Positions 8,475 through 16,266 of a stretch of 64,000 nucleotides of DNA are shown in pieces. Each line of letters starts with the position of its first letter. The stretch's first letter is position 1. This DNA is from Gordonibacter faecis. Lineage in GTDB: Bacteria > Actinomycetota > Coriobacteriia > Coriobacteriales > Eggerthellaceae. Location of the stretch: positions 1 through 64,000 of the forward strand of contig NZ_JASJEU010000012.1 in the NCBI RefSeq assembly GCF_030077735.1. The letters run 5' to 3'. The position numbers and the translations under genes were made by a program. The notes beneath the pieces were generated by a model that had not been told where the DNA came from, made no database searches, and saw only the letters and a program-made list of their open reading frames with translations.

Positions 8475-9770
8475 ATGCAGCAGGGATCGCTTAAGCCAGA
8501 AGGATATCTGCCCAGGGTGTGTGACAGCGTGTTGTCCGAACTGCTGGAAACGTTCGCGGCTGTTGAAGTGGCGGGTACCATGTGGTGCGGGAAGACGTGG
8601 ACATCCCTCTCGTTTGGGGAAAGCGTGACCCGGGTGGGGCGCGCTAACGTTAGGCAGGCGGTTGAGACCGACCCTGCGGTTGCGCTTATTGGTGCCAAGC
8701 TTCACGTCATTGATGAGTGGCAGAACGTGCCTCCCATCTGGGATGCCGTGCGTGATGCTGTTGATAGCTCGGAGGGCGAGACCGGGAGTTTCATTCTCAC
8801 GGGATCTTCATCGCCCAACAAGCACCTGGTGAGCCACAGTGGTGCGGGGCGCATTGCGAAGCTTCGCATGCGCACGATGTCGCTTGCTGAAACGGGAGAA
8901 TCTTCCGCAGCGGTTTCTCTTGCGGGACTGTTCGATGGGCAGTTCAAGCCAGCGCTTGTGCAACAGCGACTTGCCCCGCTTGCGGAAACCATCTGTCGAG
9001 GTGGCTGGCCTGCCTTGCGCAACGCGGATTCCAACAAAGCTTCCCGTTATCTCGATTCGTACTTCGACGCCATTTTTGAAACCAGCATTCCGCGTCGAGG
9101 CCTTGATGGTGGCGATTCGCGAAGGGTTGCTCGGTCGCTCGCGCGTAATCTGGGAACTTCTGCGAAGCTGGCAACCATTGGGGCCGATGCTTTTTCTGAC
9201 AAATTATCTGCGGATACCATCGAGAAAAAAACGGCAGAGCATATTGCTGCGCTTGAAGCGTTGTACGTAATTGAAAACGTTGCAGGGTGGGATGCGCCTG
9301 TCCGGTCAAAGAGCCGGCTGCGTACCAAGCCAAAGCGCTACTTCGCCGATGCATCGTTGGCGGCTAATCTGCTGCAAGTAGATCCGCAGAGGTTGGTGCT
9401 GGACGGGCAGCTTTTCGGTATGCTGTTCGAATCGCTTTGCATGCACGACTTGGCAGTGTACGCTTCTGCCTTGCCGCACGCTCCCGCAGATCCCCTCCAC
9501 TATTATCGCGACTCCGACGGGCTGGAAGTGGATGCCATCATCGAGTTGCGCGACGGAAGATGGGCCGGCTTCGAGATAAAGCTAGGCGACAGCAAGGTGG
9601 AAGAGGGTGCCGCAGCGCTCAACCGCTTGCGCGCGAAGGTGGCCGCGAATCCCGCTGCCCGCAACCCCCAGCCCGAGTTCATGGCGGTGATCGTAGGAGC
9701 AGGGGAATTCGCCCGCTACGATGCCGCATCAGACGTCTACGTAATCCCACTTACCGCCCTGGGCGCGTAA
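8475..9770 (+). CDS. AAA_14 / DUF4143 ATPase
   Basis: A 431-residue protein. Walker A is GTMWCGKTW near residue 35, Walker B LHVIDEWQNV near 80, and FILTGSSS is the sensor-like strand. The C-terminal DUF4143 half carries a PD-(D/E)XK-like core, GLEVDAIIELRDGRWAGFEIKLG, near 350-372. ATG 8475 is preferred because GAAAGGG lies before it; ATG 8436 has no ribosome site and falls inside the repeat array. The cellular role of this family is not known. The stop codon coincides with the first bases of repeat copy E. It is distantly related to the ATPase at 57447. Confidence 0.85.
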   Translation: MQQGSLKPEGYLPRVCDSVLSELLETFAAVEVAGTMWCGKTWTSLSFGESVTRVGRANVRQAVETDPAVALIGAKLHVIDEWQNVPPIWDAVRDAVDSSEGETGSFILTGSSSPNKHLVSHSGAGRIAKLRMRTMSLAETGESSAAVSLAGLFDGQFKPALVQQRLAPLAETICRGGWPALRNADSNKASRYLDSYFDAIFETSIPRRGLDGGDSRRVARSLARNLGTSAKLATIGADAFSDKLSADTIEKKTAEHIAALEALYVIENVAGWDAPVRSKSRLRTKPKRYFADASLAANLLQVDPQRLVLDGQLFGMLFESLCMHDLAVYASALPHAPADPLHYYRDSDGLEVDAIIELRDGRWAGFEIKLGDSKVEEGAAALNRLRAKVAANPAARNPQPEFMAVIVGAGEFARYDAASDVYVIPLTALGA

Positions 9771-9823
9771 AAGTGTGACGCGCTACAGCGCTAACTAGTA
9801 CGCCAGCGCGAAGCACGTCACAC
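9769..9823. repeat. Minimal MITE-like repeat, copy E
   Basis: 55 bases starting AAAAGTGTGACGCGCT and ending AGCACGTCACAC. These are the two ends of the larger repeats B, C and D with almost no interior. Its first A residues form part of the ATPase stop codon. Confidence 0.7.
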
Positions 9824-9824
9824 C

Positions 9825-9886
9825 AGGGTGTAAAAGCCGTAACGGTTAGGGTGTAAAATCCGAAATGAAAAGGGTGTATTTTCCCG
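9825..9886 (+). repeat. Three direct repeats with exact 23-bp period after the ATPase gene
   Basis: AGGGTGTAAAAGCCG, AGGGTGTAAAATCCG and AGGGTGTATTTTCCCG start at 9825, 9848 and 9871. The 23-base period equals that of the upstream array, and both cores share TAAAAnCSG. Together the arrays bracket the ATPase gene. Confidence 0.8.
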
Positions 9887-9926
9887 AATTACCTGATGAG
9901 ACGCTTGCCTGTTCAGGACCTGCTTT

Positions 9927-10835
9927 CTAAATATCTACGCCCAGGAATTGTTTGACCAGGATGCCTATGACGAAGGAGAGGGCGGCCACACCCAGGCTGA
10001 TGCCGGCCATTTGACCGAGACCGAAGCGTTTTTTGAACGGCAGGTCTTGCGCCACGGAGATGTAGTAATTGAACACCACAAGGATGAGCAGCACAATCAC
10101 AATCATGGTGCCCATGGCCCACAGGTAGTGCTCCGCGTCGAACAAGAGGTACGGCAAAATGAGCAGCGCCACCGTAATAAGGTACGCGATGCCTGTGTAG
10201 GTGGCGGACTTGAAGGCGTCCTCGCGGTCCTCGCTTTTGGCCGACAGGTATTCGCTCGACGCCATCGACAGCGTGGCGGCAATGCCGGTGATCAGGCCCG
10301 ATAGCGCAATGAGGCGCGTGTTCTGCATGGCTAGCGTGAGGCCCGCTAGCGTGCCGGTCATCTCCACCATGGCGTCGTTCATGCCCAGCACCATGCTGCC
10401 CACATACGACAGGCGTTCCTCGTCCAGCATGTCCAAGAGCGCTGCTTCGTGCGCTTCTTCGTCATCGCGAATGCTCAGGGCTTCGGGCGCTTCCTTCGCC
10501 AGTTCTTCGTAGGAAATTTGGGCTTTGGCCTCGCCTTTCTCCATCAGCTTAACGGCGAAGGTGAAGCCGAATATGAGCGCAAGCAGCGCGTACCGGCGCA
10601 CTCTGCCGCCTTGCGGTCGCAGTTCCTCGCCCGTGTAGCGCTGCCAGATGGCGGCGTGCTTTGCTTCTTCCTCGGAAATGCGCAGCAGCGTTTGCCGGTT
10701 GCCTTCGTCCTTCGTGCGCGCTGCGATGCGTCGATACACTTCGGCTTCGGTAACCTCGTTTTGCTGGAAGGCGCGAATTTGCGCGAGCACCGCGGGCGAC
10801 AGGTTCTTTCCGCGCGCGTCCGTGTCTGCTGCCAT
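9927..10835 (-). CDS. VIT1/CCC1-family transporter with ferritin-like N-terminal domain
   Basis: A 302-residue protein. Residues about 12-90 form a ferritin/rubrerythrin-like four-helix part (EEEAKHAAIWQRY carries the E-x-x-H metal ligands). The C-terminal half is the CCC1/VIT1 membrane domain with about five membrane segments and the conserved GMNDAMVEMTGTLAGL stretch. Related proteins (MbfA, erythrin-vacuolar iron transport) export Fe2+ or Mn2+ and protect against peroxide. The ATG at 10835 has an AAGGAG site. It is monocistronic, facing the ATPase gene convergently. Confidence 0.9.
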   Translation of the reverse strand: MAADTDARGKNLSPAVLAQIRAFQQNEVTEAEVYRRIAARTKDEGNRQTLLRISEEEAKHAAIWQRYTGEELRPQGGRVRRYALLALIFGFTFAVKLMEKGEAKAQISYEELAKEAPEALSIRDDEEAHEAALLDMLDEERLSYVGSMVLGMNDAMVEMTGTLAGLTLAMQNTRLIALSGLITGIAATLSMASSEYLSAKSEDREDAFKSATYTGIAYLITVALLILPYLLFDAEHYLWAMGTMIVIVLLILVVFNYYISVAQDLPFKKRFGLGQMAGISLGVAALSFVIGILVKQFLGVDI

Positions 10836-10952
10836 GAGAAAACTCCTTGTCGTGGGTCGTTTTTGAACAACTGCCCAGTATAGCCGATTTTGTATACGCT
10901 CGGCAGAAGCGGGTTTTAAGGCAAGGGAGAAATGTGATATACTCGCCTTGCT

Positions 10953-10984
10953 GGCGGTGCCCGAGTGGTTAAAGTGATCGGGCG
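10953..10984 (+). pseudogene. 5' fragment of a tRNA gene
   Basis: GGCGGTGCCCGAGTGGTTAA begins at 10953 and looks like an acceptor strand plus D-arm. No anticodon arm, T-arm (GGTTCGAATCC) or CCA follows. TATACT at 10938-10943 looks like its -10 box, and a terminator follows at 11000. The fragment suggests loss of most of a tRNA gene, perhaps through an old integration or deletion. The amino acid cannot be assigned. Confidence 0.4.
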
Positions 10985-10999
10985 ACGCTTAGATAGTTG

Positions 11000-11032
11000 G
11001 ACCGGTAGTTGCCGCTACCGGTCTTCCTTTTT
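11000..11032 (+). terminator. Rho-independent terminator
   Basis: GACCGGTAG (11000-11008) pairs with CTACCGGTC (11015-11023), followed by TTCCTTTTT. It points in the plus direction, as for the tRNA fragment, and overlaps the stop of the minus-strand gene at 11015. Confidence 0.75.
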
Positions 11033-11464
11033 ACTGCGCGACATCCTTTTCAAAATTATAAACGTGGCGGTCATGAGAATGAGGCCGGCGGCGTCGAAGG
11101 TGATGAAGCGGTTGATGGTGGCGGCGAGAGCTGCGTGGTTCGCGGGTAGCGTGAGGCGGATCCACGACTCGCCGACAACACCGATAACTTGCTGCACCAG
11201 CACCATCACGTAGAGCGCACGAAAGCGCTGCGGGTTCGCGATGACGGCGGGGTAGGTGGCGTTCCACATGAGAAAGGCCACGCCCAGGCCGCGCACGGCG
11301 ATGACGCCTTCTTCTCCGGGCAGCTCGAAGCCGGCGACGTACGCCTCGGGGTGCACTACGTACAGTACGGCGCACTGCACGTTGATGACGAACACCAGCG
11401 CTACGGCCACACGCGCGGCGAACGCGGCGGCCTTCTGACCTCGTGTTTCCGTGCGCTCGTTCAT
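11015..11464 (-). CDS. Small membrane protein, unknown function
   Basis: A 149-residue protein with four hydrophobic segments (about 13-33, 53-72, 80-101 and 117-138) and a basic C-terminus (KRMSRSKKEDR). It resembles the DUF4345-type four-helix membrane proteins in layout, but I do not recognise a functional motif. ATG 11464 is preceded by GAAAGGATTG. It is divergent from mazG, with about 110 bases between the starts. Confidence 0.75.
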   Translation of the reverse strand: MNERTETRGQKAAAFAARVAVALVFVINVQCAVLYVVHPEAYVAGFELPGEEGVIAVRGLGVAFLMWNATYPAVIANPQRFRALYVMVLVQQVIGVVGESWIRLTLPANHAALAATINRFITFDAAGLILMTATFIILKRMSRSKKEDR

Positions 11465-11573
11465 GGTGTCAATCCTTTCGCTTGGCGCTTTCGCCGATCA
11501 TAGCGCATTCGGCACGCCCCGGGTTAACGAGGGGTATACTGCTTGCAGACTATTAGCTTGAAAGGAATCCGCG

Positions 11574-12467
11574 ATGAACGAATCCGAACGTACCGCGCCC
11601 GCCTCGGCGGCCTCGGCGCATCCCGCCTTCGACGACTTTGTGGCCACCATTGCGGCGTTGCGCGCGCCGGACGGGTGCCCGTGGGATCGCGAGCAGACGC
11701 ACGCAAGCATTGCGCACAACATGATTGAGGAAGCGTACGAAGCGGTGGATGCTATCGAGGCTGGTGACGTGGCACATCTGCGCGAGGAGTTGGGCGATGT
11801 GCTTTTGCAGGTGGTGCTGCAAAGTCAGATTGCCGCCGACGCGGGCGAGTTCACCATTGATGACGTGTGCGCCGACGTGAACGCGAAGATGATCCGCCGC
11901 CATCCGCACGTGTTTGGCGAGGCTAAGGCCGCAAGTGCTGGCGAGGTGCTGGATCTGTGGGACCAGGTGAAGCTGGCCGAGAAGGGGGAGGCCGACGCCG
12001 CCACCACCGCGGCCGCCGACGCGCCCGAAGGCCTGCTTAATGGCGTACCCACCAGCTTTCCCGCGCTCATGCAAGCGCAGAAGGTGTCGCGCAAAGCCGC
12101 AGCGGTAGGCTTCGAGTGGGACACGGTTGATGACGTATGGGACAAGGTGCGCGAGGAAGAGGCCGAACTCAAGCATGCCTACGCCGCCGCTGCGAAGGAA
12201 CCCAACGGCAAAGTGGAAGGTGCGGATGCAGCGGCCGTGGAACTAGAGCTGGGCGACGTGCTGTTCTCGCTGGTGAACGTCGCGCGCCGCATGGGCTTGG
12301 ACGCCGAGGGCGCGCTGCGCGCCACCTGCGCGAAGTTCCGCCGCCGCTGGTCGTTTATGGAAGGCGCCGCATGGGTGCAAGGCCGCCGCATTGAGGATCT
12401 GTCGTCCGACGAATTGGAAGAGTTGTGGGTCCAGGCAAAAACTCAGGAAGCGCAAGGTTGCTCGTAG
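11574..12467 (+). CDS. mazG: Nucleoside triphosphate pyrophosphohydrolase MazG
   Basis: A 297-residue protein hydrolysing NTPs to NMP and pyrophosphate. It has two MazG helical repeats. The first has CPWDREQTHASI, EEAYEAVDAIEAGD and EELGDVLLQVVL (the EExxE...ExxD magnesium ligands). The second has WDKVREEEAELKHA and ELGDVLFSLVNVARRMG. A 15-residue Ala/Asp-rich insert (GEADAATTAAADAPEG) sits between them. The start follows GAAAGGAA. MazG clears aberrant nucleotides and in some bacteria lowers (p)ppGpp signalling; a small alarmone synthetase lies 3 kb away. Confidence 0.93.
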   Translation: MNESERTAPASAASAHPAFDDFVATIAALRAPDGCPWDREQTHASIAHNMIEEAYEAVDAIEAGDVAHLREELGDVLLQVVLQSQIAADAGEFTIDDVCADVNAKMIRRHPHVFGEAKAASAGEVLDLWDQVKLAEKGEADAATTAAADAPEGLLNGVPTSFPALMQAQKVSRKAAAVGFEWDTVDDVWDKVREEEAELKHAYAAAAKEPNGKVEGADAAAVELELGDVLFSLVNVARRMGLDAEGALRATCAKFRRRWSFMEGAAWVQGRRIEDLSSDELEELWVQAKTQEAQGCS

Positions 12468-12690
12468 GACAAAGGTCTTACGCGGCGAACCCTTCCCTCT
12501 GTTTTAATCACAAGTTGTAGCTCCTTCCGATGGCACTATCCCCCTGCTAAAGGGTAAACTAGAACCCTATACATGAAGTATGGTGGACAGGCGATGCAGA
12601 TAACCACACGATCAAACGGAGGCGAGGGGGGCGATGCGTCCTGTATGGCAAACTGGAGGCGCAGAAGGCTCGACGTCGAAAAAGGCAGAC

Positions 12691-12700
12691 GGGGGGGGGG
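12691..12700 (+). repeat. Ten-G homopolymer at the front of the GGDEF/EAL gene
   Basis: Ten consecutive G residues lie between two upstream ATGs and the first recognisable GGDEF residues. With ten Gs neither ATG reads into the domain. With nine Gs, ATG 12634 (after GGAGG) is in frame; with eleven Gs, ATG 12594 is. No ATG, GTG or TTG occurs in the domain frame between the stop at 12560 and GTG 12815. This is the layout of a slipped-strand phase-variable switch, or of a sequencing error in a homopolymer. Confidence 0.7.
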
Positions 12701-12814
12701 CGCTCACGTCACTCTTTTGGGCAAGACTCCCTTACAGGGCTGCTGAGCCGCAGCGGATTTAACTCTCGAGTTAGAGCGCTTATCAGCGAAAATCCCGGCG
12801 AGTCGTTCGTCATT

Positions 12815-15280
12815 GTGTACGGCGATATCGACCGTTTCAAGGTCTACAACGACCTCTTCGGCACCCACGCGGGCGACCAGTTGCTGGCCGCAATCGGTGC
12901 CATGCTGCGCGACCTGCTTCCTCCGAACACGGCTGTCGCTCGCCTGCGCGCCGACCACTTCGTGTGCTGCTGTCCTCATTCCCTGCTTTATCCTGATCGT
13001 TTGCTATCCCTGCTCGACGACTGGTTCGCGAACTATCGAGAAGACTTTACCTTCTTCGTGCGCCTGGGTATCTACGTCATTGACGAGCCTGAGCTTGACG
13101 TCAGCCTCATGTGCGACCGCGCGCTGTTGGCGCTGAAGGCCGCGAAGGACGGGCATGCGGGCAGCAAGTATGCCCTGTATGACGAGACGCTGCGCGCCTC
13201 GGTGCTCAAGGAGCAGCAGCTGGCGGGAGAAATGGTAAAGGCGCTGGAGGAGGGCCAGTTCGTGCCCTATTTCCAGCCGCAGTACCGCTACGCTGCTGGC
13301 CGCATGACGGGCGCTGAGGTACTGGCGCGTTGGAATCATCCGGAGCGTGGGCTGGTGTCGCCCGCCGAGTTCATTCCGGTGCTTGAGCGCAATGGGCTGA
13401 TTGCGCGGCTCGACTACTATTTATGGGAGCAGGCGTGTAGCTGCTTGCGCGACTGGATTGACCGCTTGGGCGCCGACCGGGTGCCGCGGCTGTCGGTGAA
13501 CCTGTCGCGCGCGGATATCTATCGCGCCGATTTGTGTTCCTACTTGAATGACCTGCTGCGTCGTTACAATCTGCCCACTGATTTACTGCATTTGGAAATT
13601 ACCGAGACCGCCTACATGGAGGCGCCCGAACAGCTGGTGGATGCGGTGACGAAGCTTCGTGCCGCCGGTTTCGTGGTGGAAATGGACGATTTCGGTAGCG
13701 GTTATTCGTCGCTCAACACGCTGAAAGATGTGCCCGTTGATGCGCTCAAGATTGACATGGGCTTTTTGGACGCACGGGACCGTACGCGTGGCGGCATCAT
13801 TTTGGCTTCGGTCGTACGCATGGCGCGCCTCTTGGATTTGCCCGCCACGGCTGAGGGTGTGGAAACGCAGGAGCAGGCCGTTTACCTGGCGAGCATTGGC
13901 TGTGAGTACATGCAAGGCTACTTGTTCTCAAAGCCGCTTGACCGCGCATCGTTTGAGCGCCTCTTAACAGAACAGCCTTCAGCTGGTGAAGAGCCACCAA
14001 TTTCAGAAGATGCGCGTGAGGACGCCATTCAGCAGCGACTCTACGATGCTATTCCGTGTGGCATCGTGCGCTACACCGCCGACGATATACCGCGCATGTT
14101 GTTTATGAATCGGAAGGCGTGCCAGATTCTGGGCTATCGCGATTTGGTGGAGTATCGCGAGGTGACGGGCGGTGACGCGTTCGCGCCCATTCTGCCCGAT
14201 GACCTCACTGTCCAACAGTCATATTTCGAAACCTTGCGCGAGGGTGAGCCGCCGTGCGATTTCGCGCTCCGGTATCAGCGTCGCGATGGTTTCGTTGGCT
14301 GGATTGAGGGCACGTCCGCGTTTGAGGTGAACGAGGAGGGTTGCCCACTCGTGCAGAGTGCCTTTATGGAAGTGACTCAGCAGCGCCTCGACCGCGCCGA
14401 GAGCGCATGGCAAAACGAGCGCTATCGCCTGCTCAGTGAAATGACCAACACCATCAGCTTTGACTATGATTCCGAGTCCGATACGGTGCTGCTCTACATC
14501 GACCGTACGGGCAAGGGCATGGAAGCGCAGGTCATTTCCCACTACTTGGAAACGTTGGAATCGACGCGCAAAAGCGTGCTGCACCCAGACAGCGTGGCGG
14601 ATGTTCGCGCCATGTTCGAGCGGGCGCGTGCCGGAGCCCAAGAGGTGGGCACCGAATATCGCGCCGACTACTATGGGGGAGGGTATGCGTGGTATCGCAC
14701 GAAGCTGTATGTGGTACACGACCAAAATGGCGCCTGGCACTTAGTGGGTATTATTGAAGATATTGAAGACGAACGTGCGCTGCGGTTCCGCGCAGAATTC
14801 GACGCCGTTACGGGGCTCACGAATCATGCGGCCACGCAGGAGCTGGTGTCTGCGGCACTGGCCAACCCTGACGTGCGGGCAAACAGTGTGTGCGTGGTGT
14901 TGGACATTGATGACTTCAAGCTGGTGAACGACACGTGCGGTCACATAGAGGGTGATGCGCTGTTGCACGCGGTGGGTATGGTGCTGCGTACGAATTTCCG
15001 CGAAGGTGATGTGGTGGGCCGTGTCGGCGGCGATGAGTTCGTGCTGCTGCTGAAAAACATCGACCCCGAGGTGGCGCTCCGGAAGCTTCAGCGGGTGCGG
15101 ACGCAGATAGCTGCCGTGCCGGTGGTAGGCAGAAGCACGGGGGCTTCTATTAGCGCTGGCGTGTACCTCACCTGCGACGATGATCGTTCCTATCGCGATG
15201 TGTTTGTAAAGGCTGACGAGGCGCTCTACCAGGCGAAGCGTGCGGGCAAGGATCGCATTCAGATGTATCAGGAGGGGTAG
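12815..15280 (+). CDS. Degenerate GGDEF - EAL - PAS - GGDEF cyclic-di-GMP enzyme
   Basis: An 821-residue ORF. The first GGDEF domain is degenerate (RADHF in place of GGDEF). The frame stays open upstream and encodes its true beginning (DSLTGLLSRSGF, 12728-12763), so GTG 12815 is probably not the natural start. The EAL domain at about 150-390 has EVLARW for EAL, then LHLEITETAYM, MDDFGSGYSSL, KIDMGFL, AEGVETQEQ and QGYLFSKPL, so phosphodiesterase activity is likely. PAS-like segments span about 410-645. The C-terminal GGDEF at 665-820 is canonical (VVGRVGGDEFVLLL), so cyclase activity is likely. It would be cytoplasmic with no membrane segment. Expression may depend on the 10-G tract. Confidence 0.88.
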   Translation: MYGDIDRFKVYNDLFGTHAGDQLLAAIGAMLRDLLPPNTAVARLRADHFVCCCPHSLLYPDRLLSLLDDWFANYREDFTFFVRLGIYVIDEPELDVSLMCDRALLALKAAKDGHAGSKYALYDETLRASVLKEQQLAGEMVKALEEGQFVPYFQPQYRYAAGRMTGAEVLARWNHPERGLVSPAEFIPVLERNGLIARLDYYLWEQACSCLRDWIDRLGADRVPRLSVNLSRADIYRADLCSYLNDLLRRYNLPTDLLHLEITETAYMEAPEQLVDAVTKLRAAGFVVEMDDFGSGYSSLNTLKDVPVDALKIDMGFLDARDRTRGGIILASVVRMARLLDLPATAEGVETQEQAVYLASIGCEYMQGYLFSKPLDRASFERLLTEQPSAGEEPPISEDAREDAIQQRLYDAIPCGIVRYTADDIPRMLFMNRKACQILGYRDLVEYREVTGGDAFAPILPDDLTVQQSYFETLREGEPPCDFALRYQRRDGFVGWIEGTSAFEVNEEGCPLVQSAFMEVTQQRLDRAESAWQNERYRLLSEMTNTISFDYDSESDTVLLYIDRTGKGMEAQVISHYLETLESTRKSVLHPDSVADVRAMFERARAGAQEVGTEYRADYYGGGYAWYRTKLYVVHDQNGAWHLVGIIEDIEDERALRFRAEFDAVTGLTNHAATQELVSAALANPDVRANSVCVVLDIDDFKLVNDTCGHIEGDALLHAVGMVLRTNFREGDVVGRVGGDEFVLLLKNIDPEVALRKLQRVRTQIAAVPVVGRSTGASISAGVYLTCDDDRSYRDVFVKADEALYQAKRAGKDRIQMYQEG

Positions 15281-15453
15281 GGGTGCGTGTCGGCTGACGC
15301 ACCGGGCCGCGCTGGTGGGCGGCGGTGACCGGGTGCGGCATGTTCCCCACCACGGCATTTGGTGTTTTGCCAGAATGAGGCGCGGCGGCTACGCGGGTGT
15401 CCGTTGACGGGGTATCATGGAACCGTTGATAAACCGTCGCCGAGGAGCACCAC

Positions 15454-16197
15454 ATGCCAGAAGTAGCGCAGCCAGATTTCGATCACCGCATGGAAGCCCA
15501 GGCGAGCCCCGAAGAACCGGGCACCCGCTCCGCGTTCGACGTGACCGACGATTTGCGCGAGCCCATCGACGATATCACGCGCCTCAAAGATGCCGAGGCG
15601 AAAACCCGCGAGATCATCCAGAAGTACCAGGCCGCCATGCGCGAAATGGAAGTGCGCTTCGAAATTCTTGACCAGGACCTCAACCTCAAGAAGCACCGCA
15701 ACCCCATCCACCACGTGGAGTCGCGCATTAAAAAGCCTGCGAGCATTTTCGAAAAGCTGGGCCGCTACGGCAAAGAAGCCACGTTGGAAAACATGGAACG
15801 CTACATCATGGACATTGCAGGCGTGCGTGTGATCTGCTCTTATATTCACGACGTGTACAACTTGCTGGAGCTGTTGCGCAAGCAGGACGATCTCGTCATT
15901 GTCACGGTGAAAGACTACATCAAAGACCCGAAGCCCAACGGCTACCGCAGCCTGCACGTGATTGTGCGCATTCCTGTGTACTTTTTGGACAACAAGGAAC
16001 TCATTCCCGTGGAGGTGCAGCTGCGCACCATCGCCATGGACTTTTGGGCCAGCCTTGAACACGATTTGAAGTACAAATCGGTGAGCGAGGTTCACGGTAT
16101 TGACTCGTATGATGAACTGAAAGATTGCAGCCGCATCATCGAAGACGTGGAATCTCGCATGCAAATTCTTGCCCGTGCGTTGGAAATTGAGGACTGA
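15454..16197 (+). CDS. Small alarmone synthetase, GTP pyrophosphokinase (YjbM/YwaC type)
   Basis: A 247-residue RelA/SpoT synthetase domain without hydrolase or regulatory domains; makes (p)ppGpp from ATP and GDP/GTP. Motifs: SRIKKPASIFEKL (ATP binding), MDIAGVRVICSYI, KDYIKDPKPNGYRSLHVIV (the G-loop Tyr and Ser-Leu-His), and VEVQLRTIAMDFWASLEHDLKYK with the catalytic Glu-x-Gln. It starts at ATG 15454 after CGAGGAG. An N-terminal ~35-residue acidic tail precedes the fold. Constitutive or transcriptional control is expected for this class. Confidence 0.93.
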   Translation: MPEVAQPDFDHRMEAQASPEEPGTRSAFDVTDDLREPIDDITRLKDAEAKTREIIQKYQAAMREMEVRFEILDQDLNLKKHRNPIHHVESRIKKPASIFEKLGRYGKEATLENMERYIMDIAGVRVICSYIHDVYNLLELLRKQDDLVIVTVKDYIKDPKPNGYRSLHVIVRIPVYFLDNKELIPVEVQLRTIAMDFWASLEHDLKYKSVSEVHGIDSYDELKDCSRIIEDVESRMQILARALEIED

Positions 16198-16266
16198 CGC
16201 GGCACGGGCCTGAGGCGCGGCGGACGCGAACTGAGGCGGAGGCAGGCCTTGAAAGGAGTCACGCCC

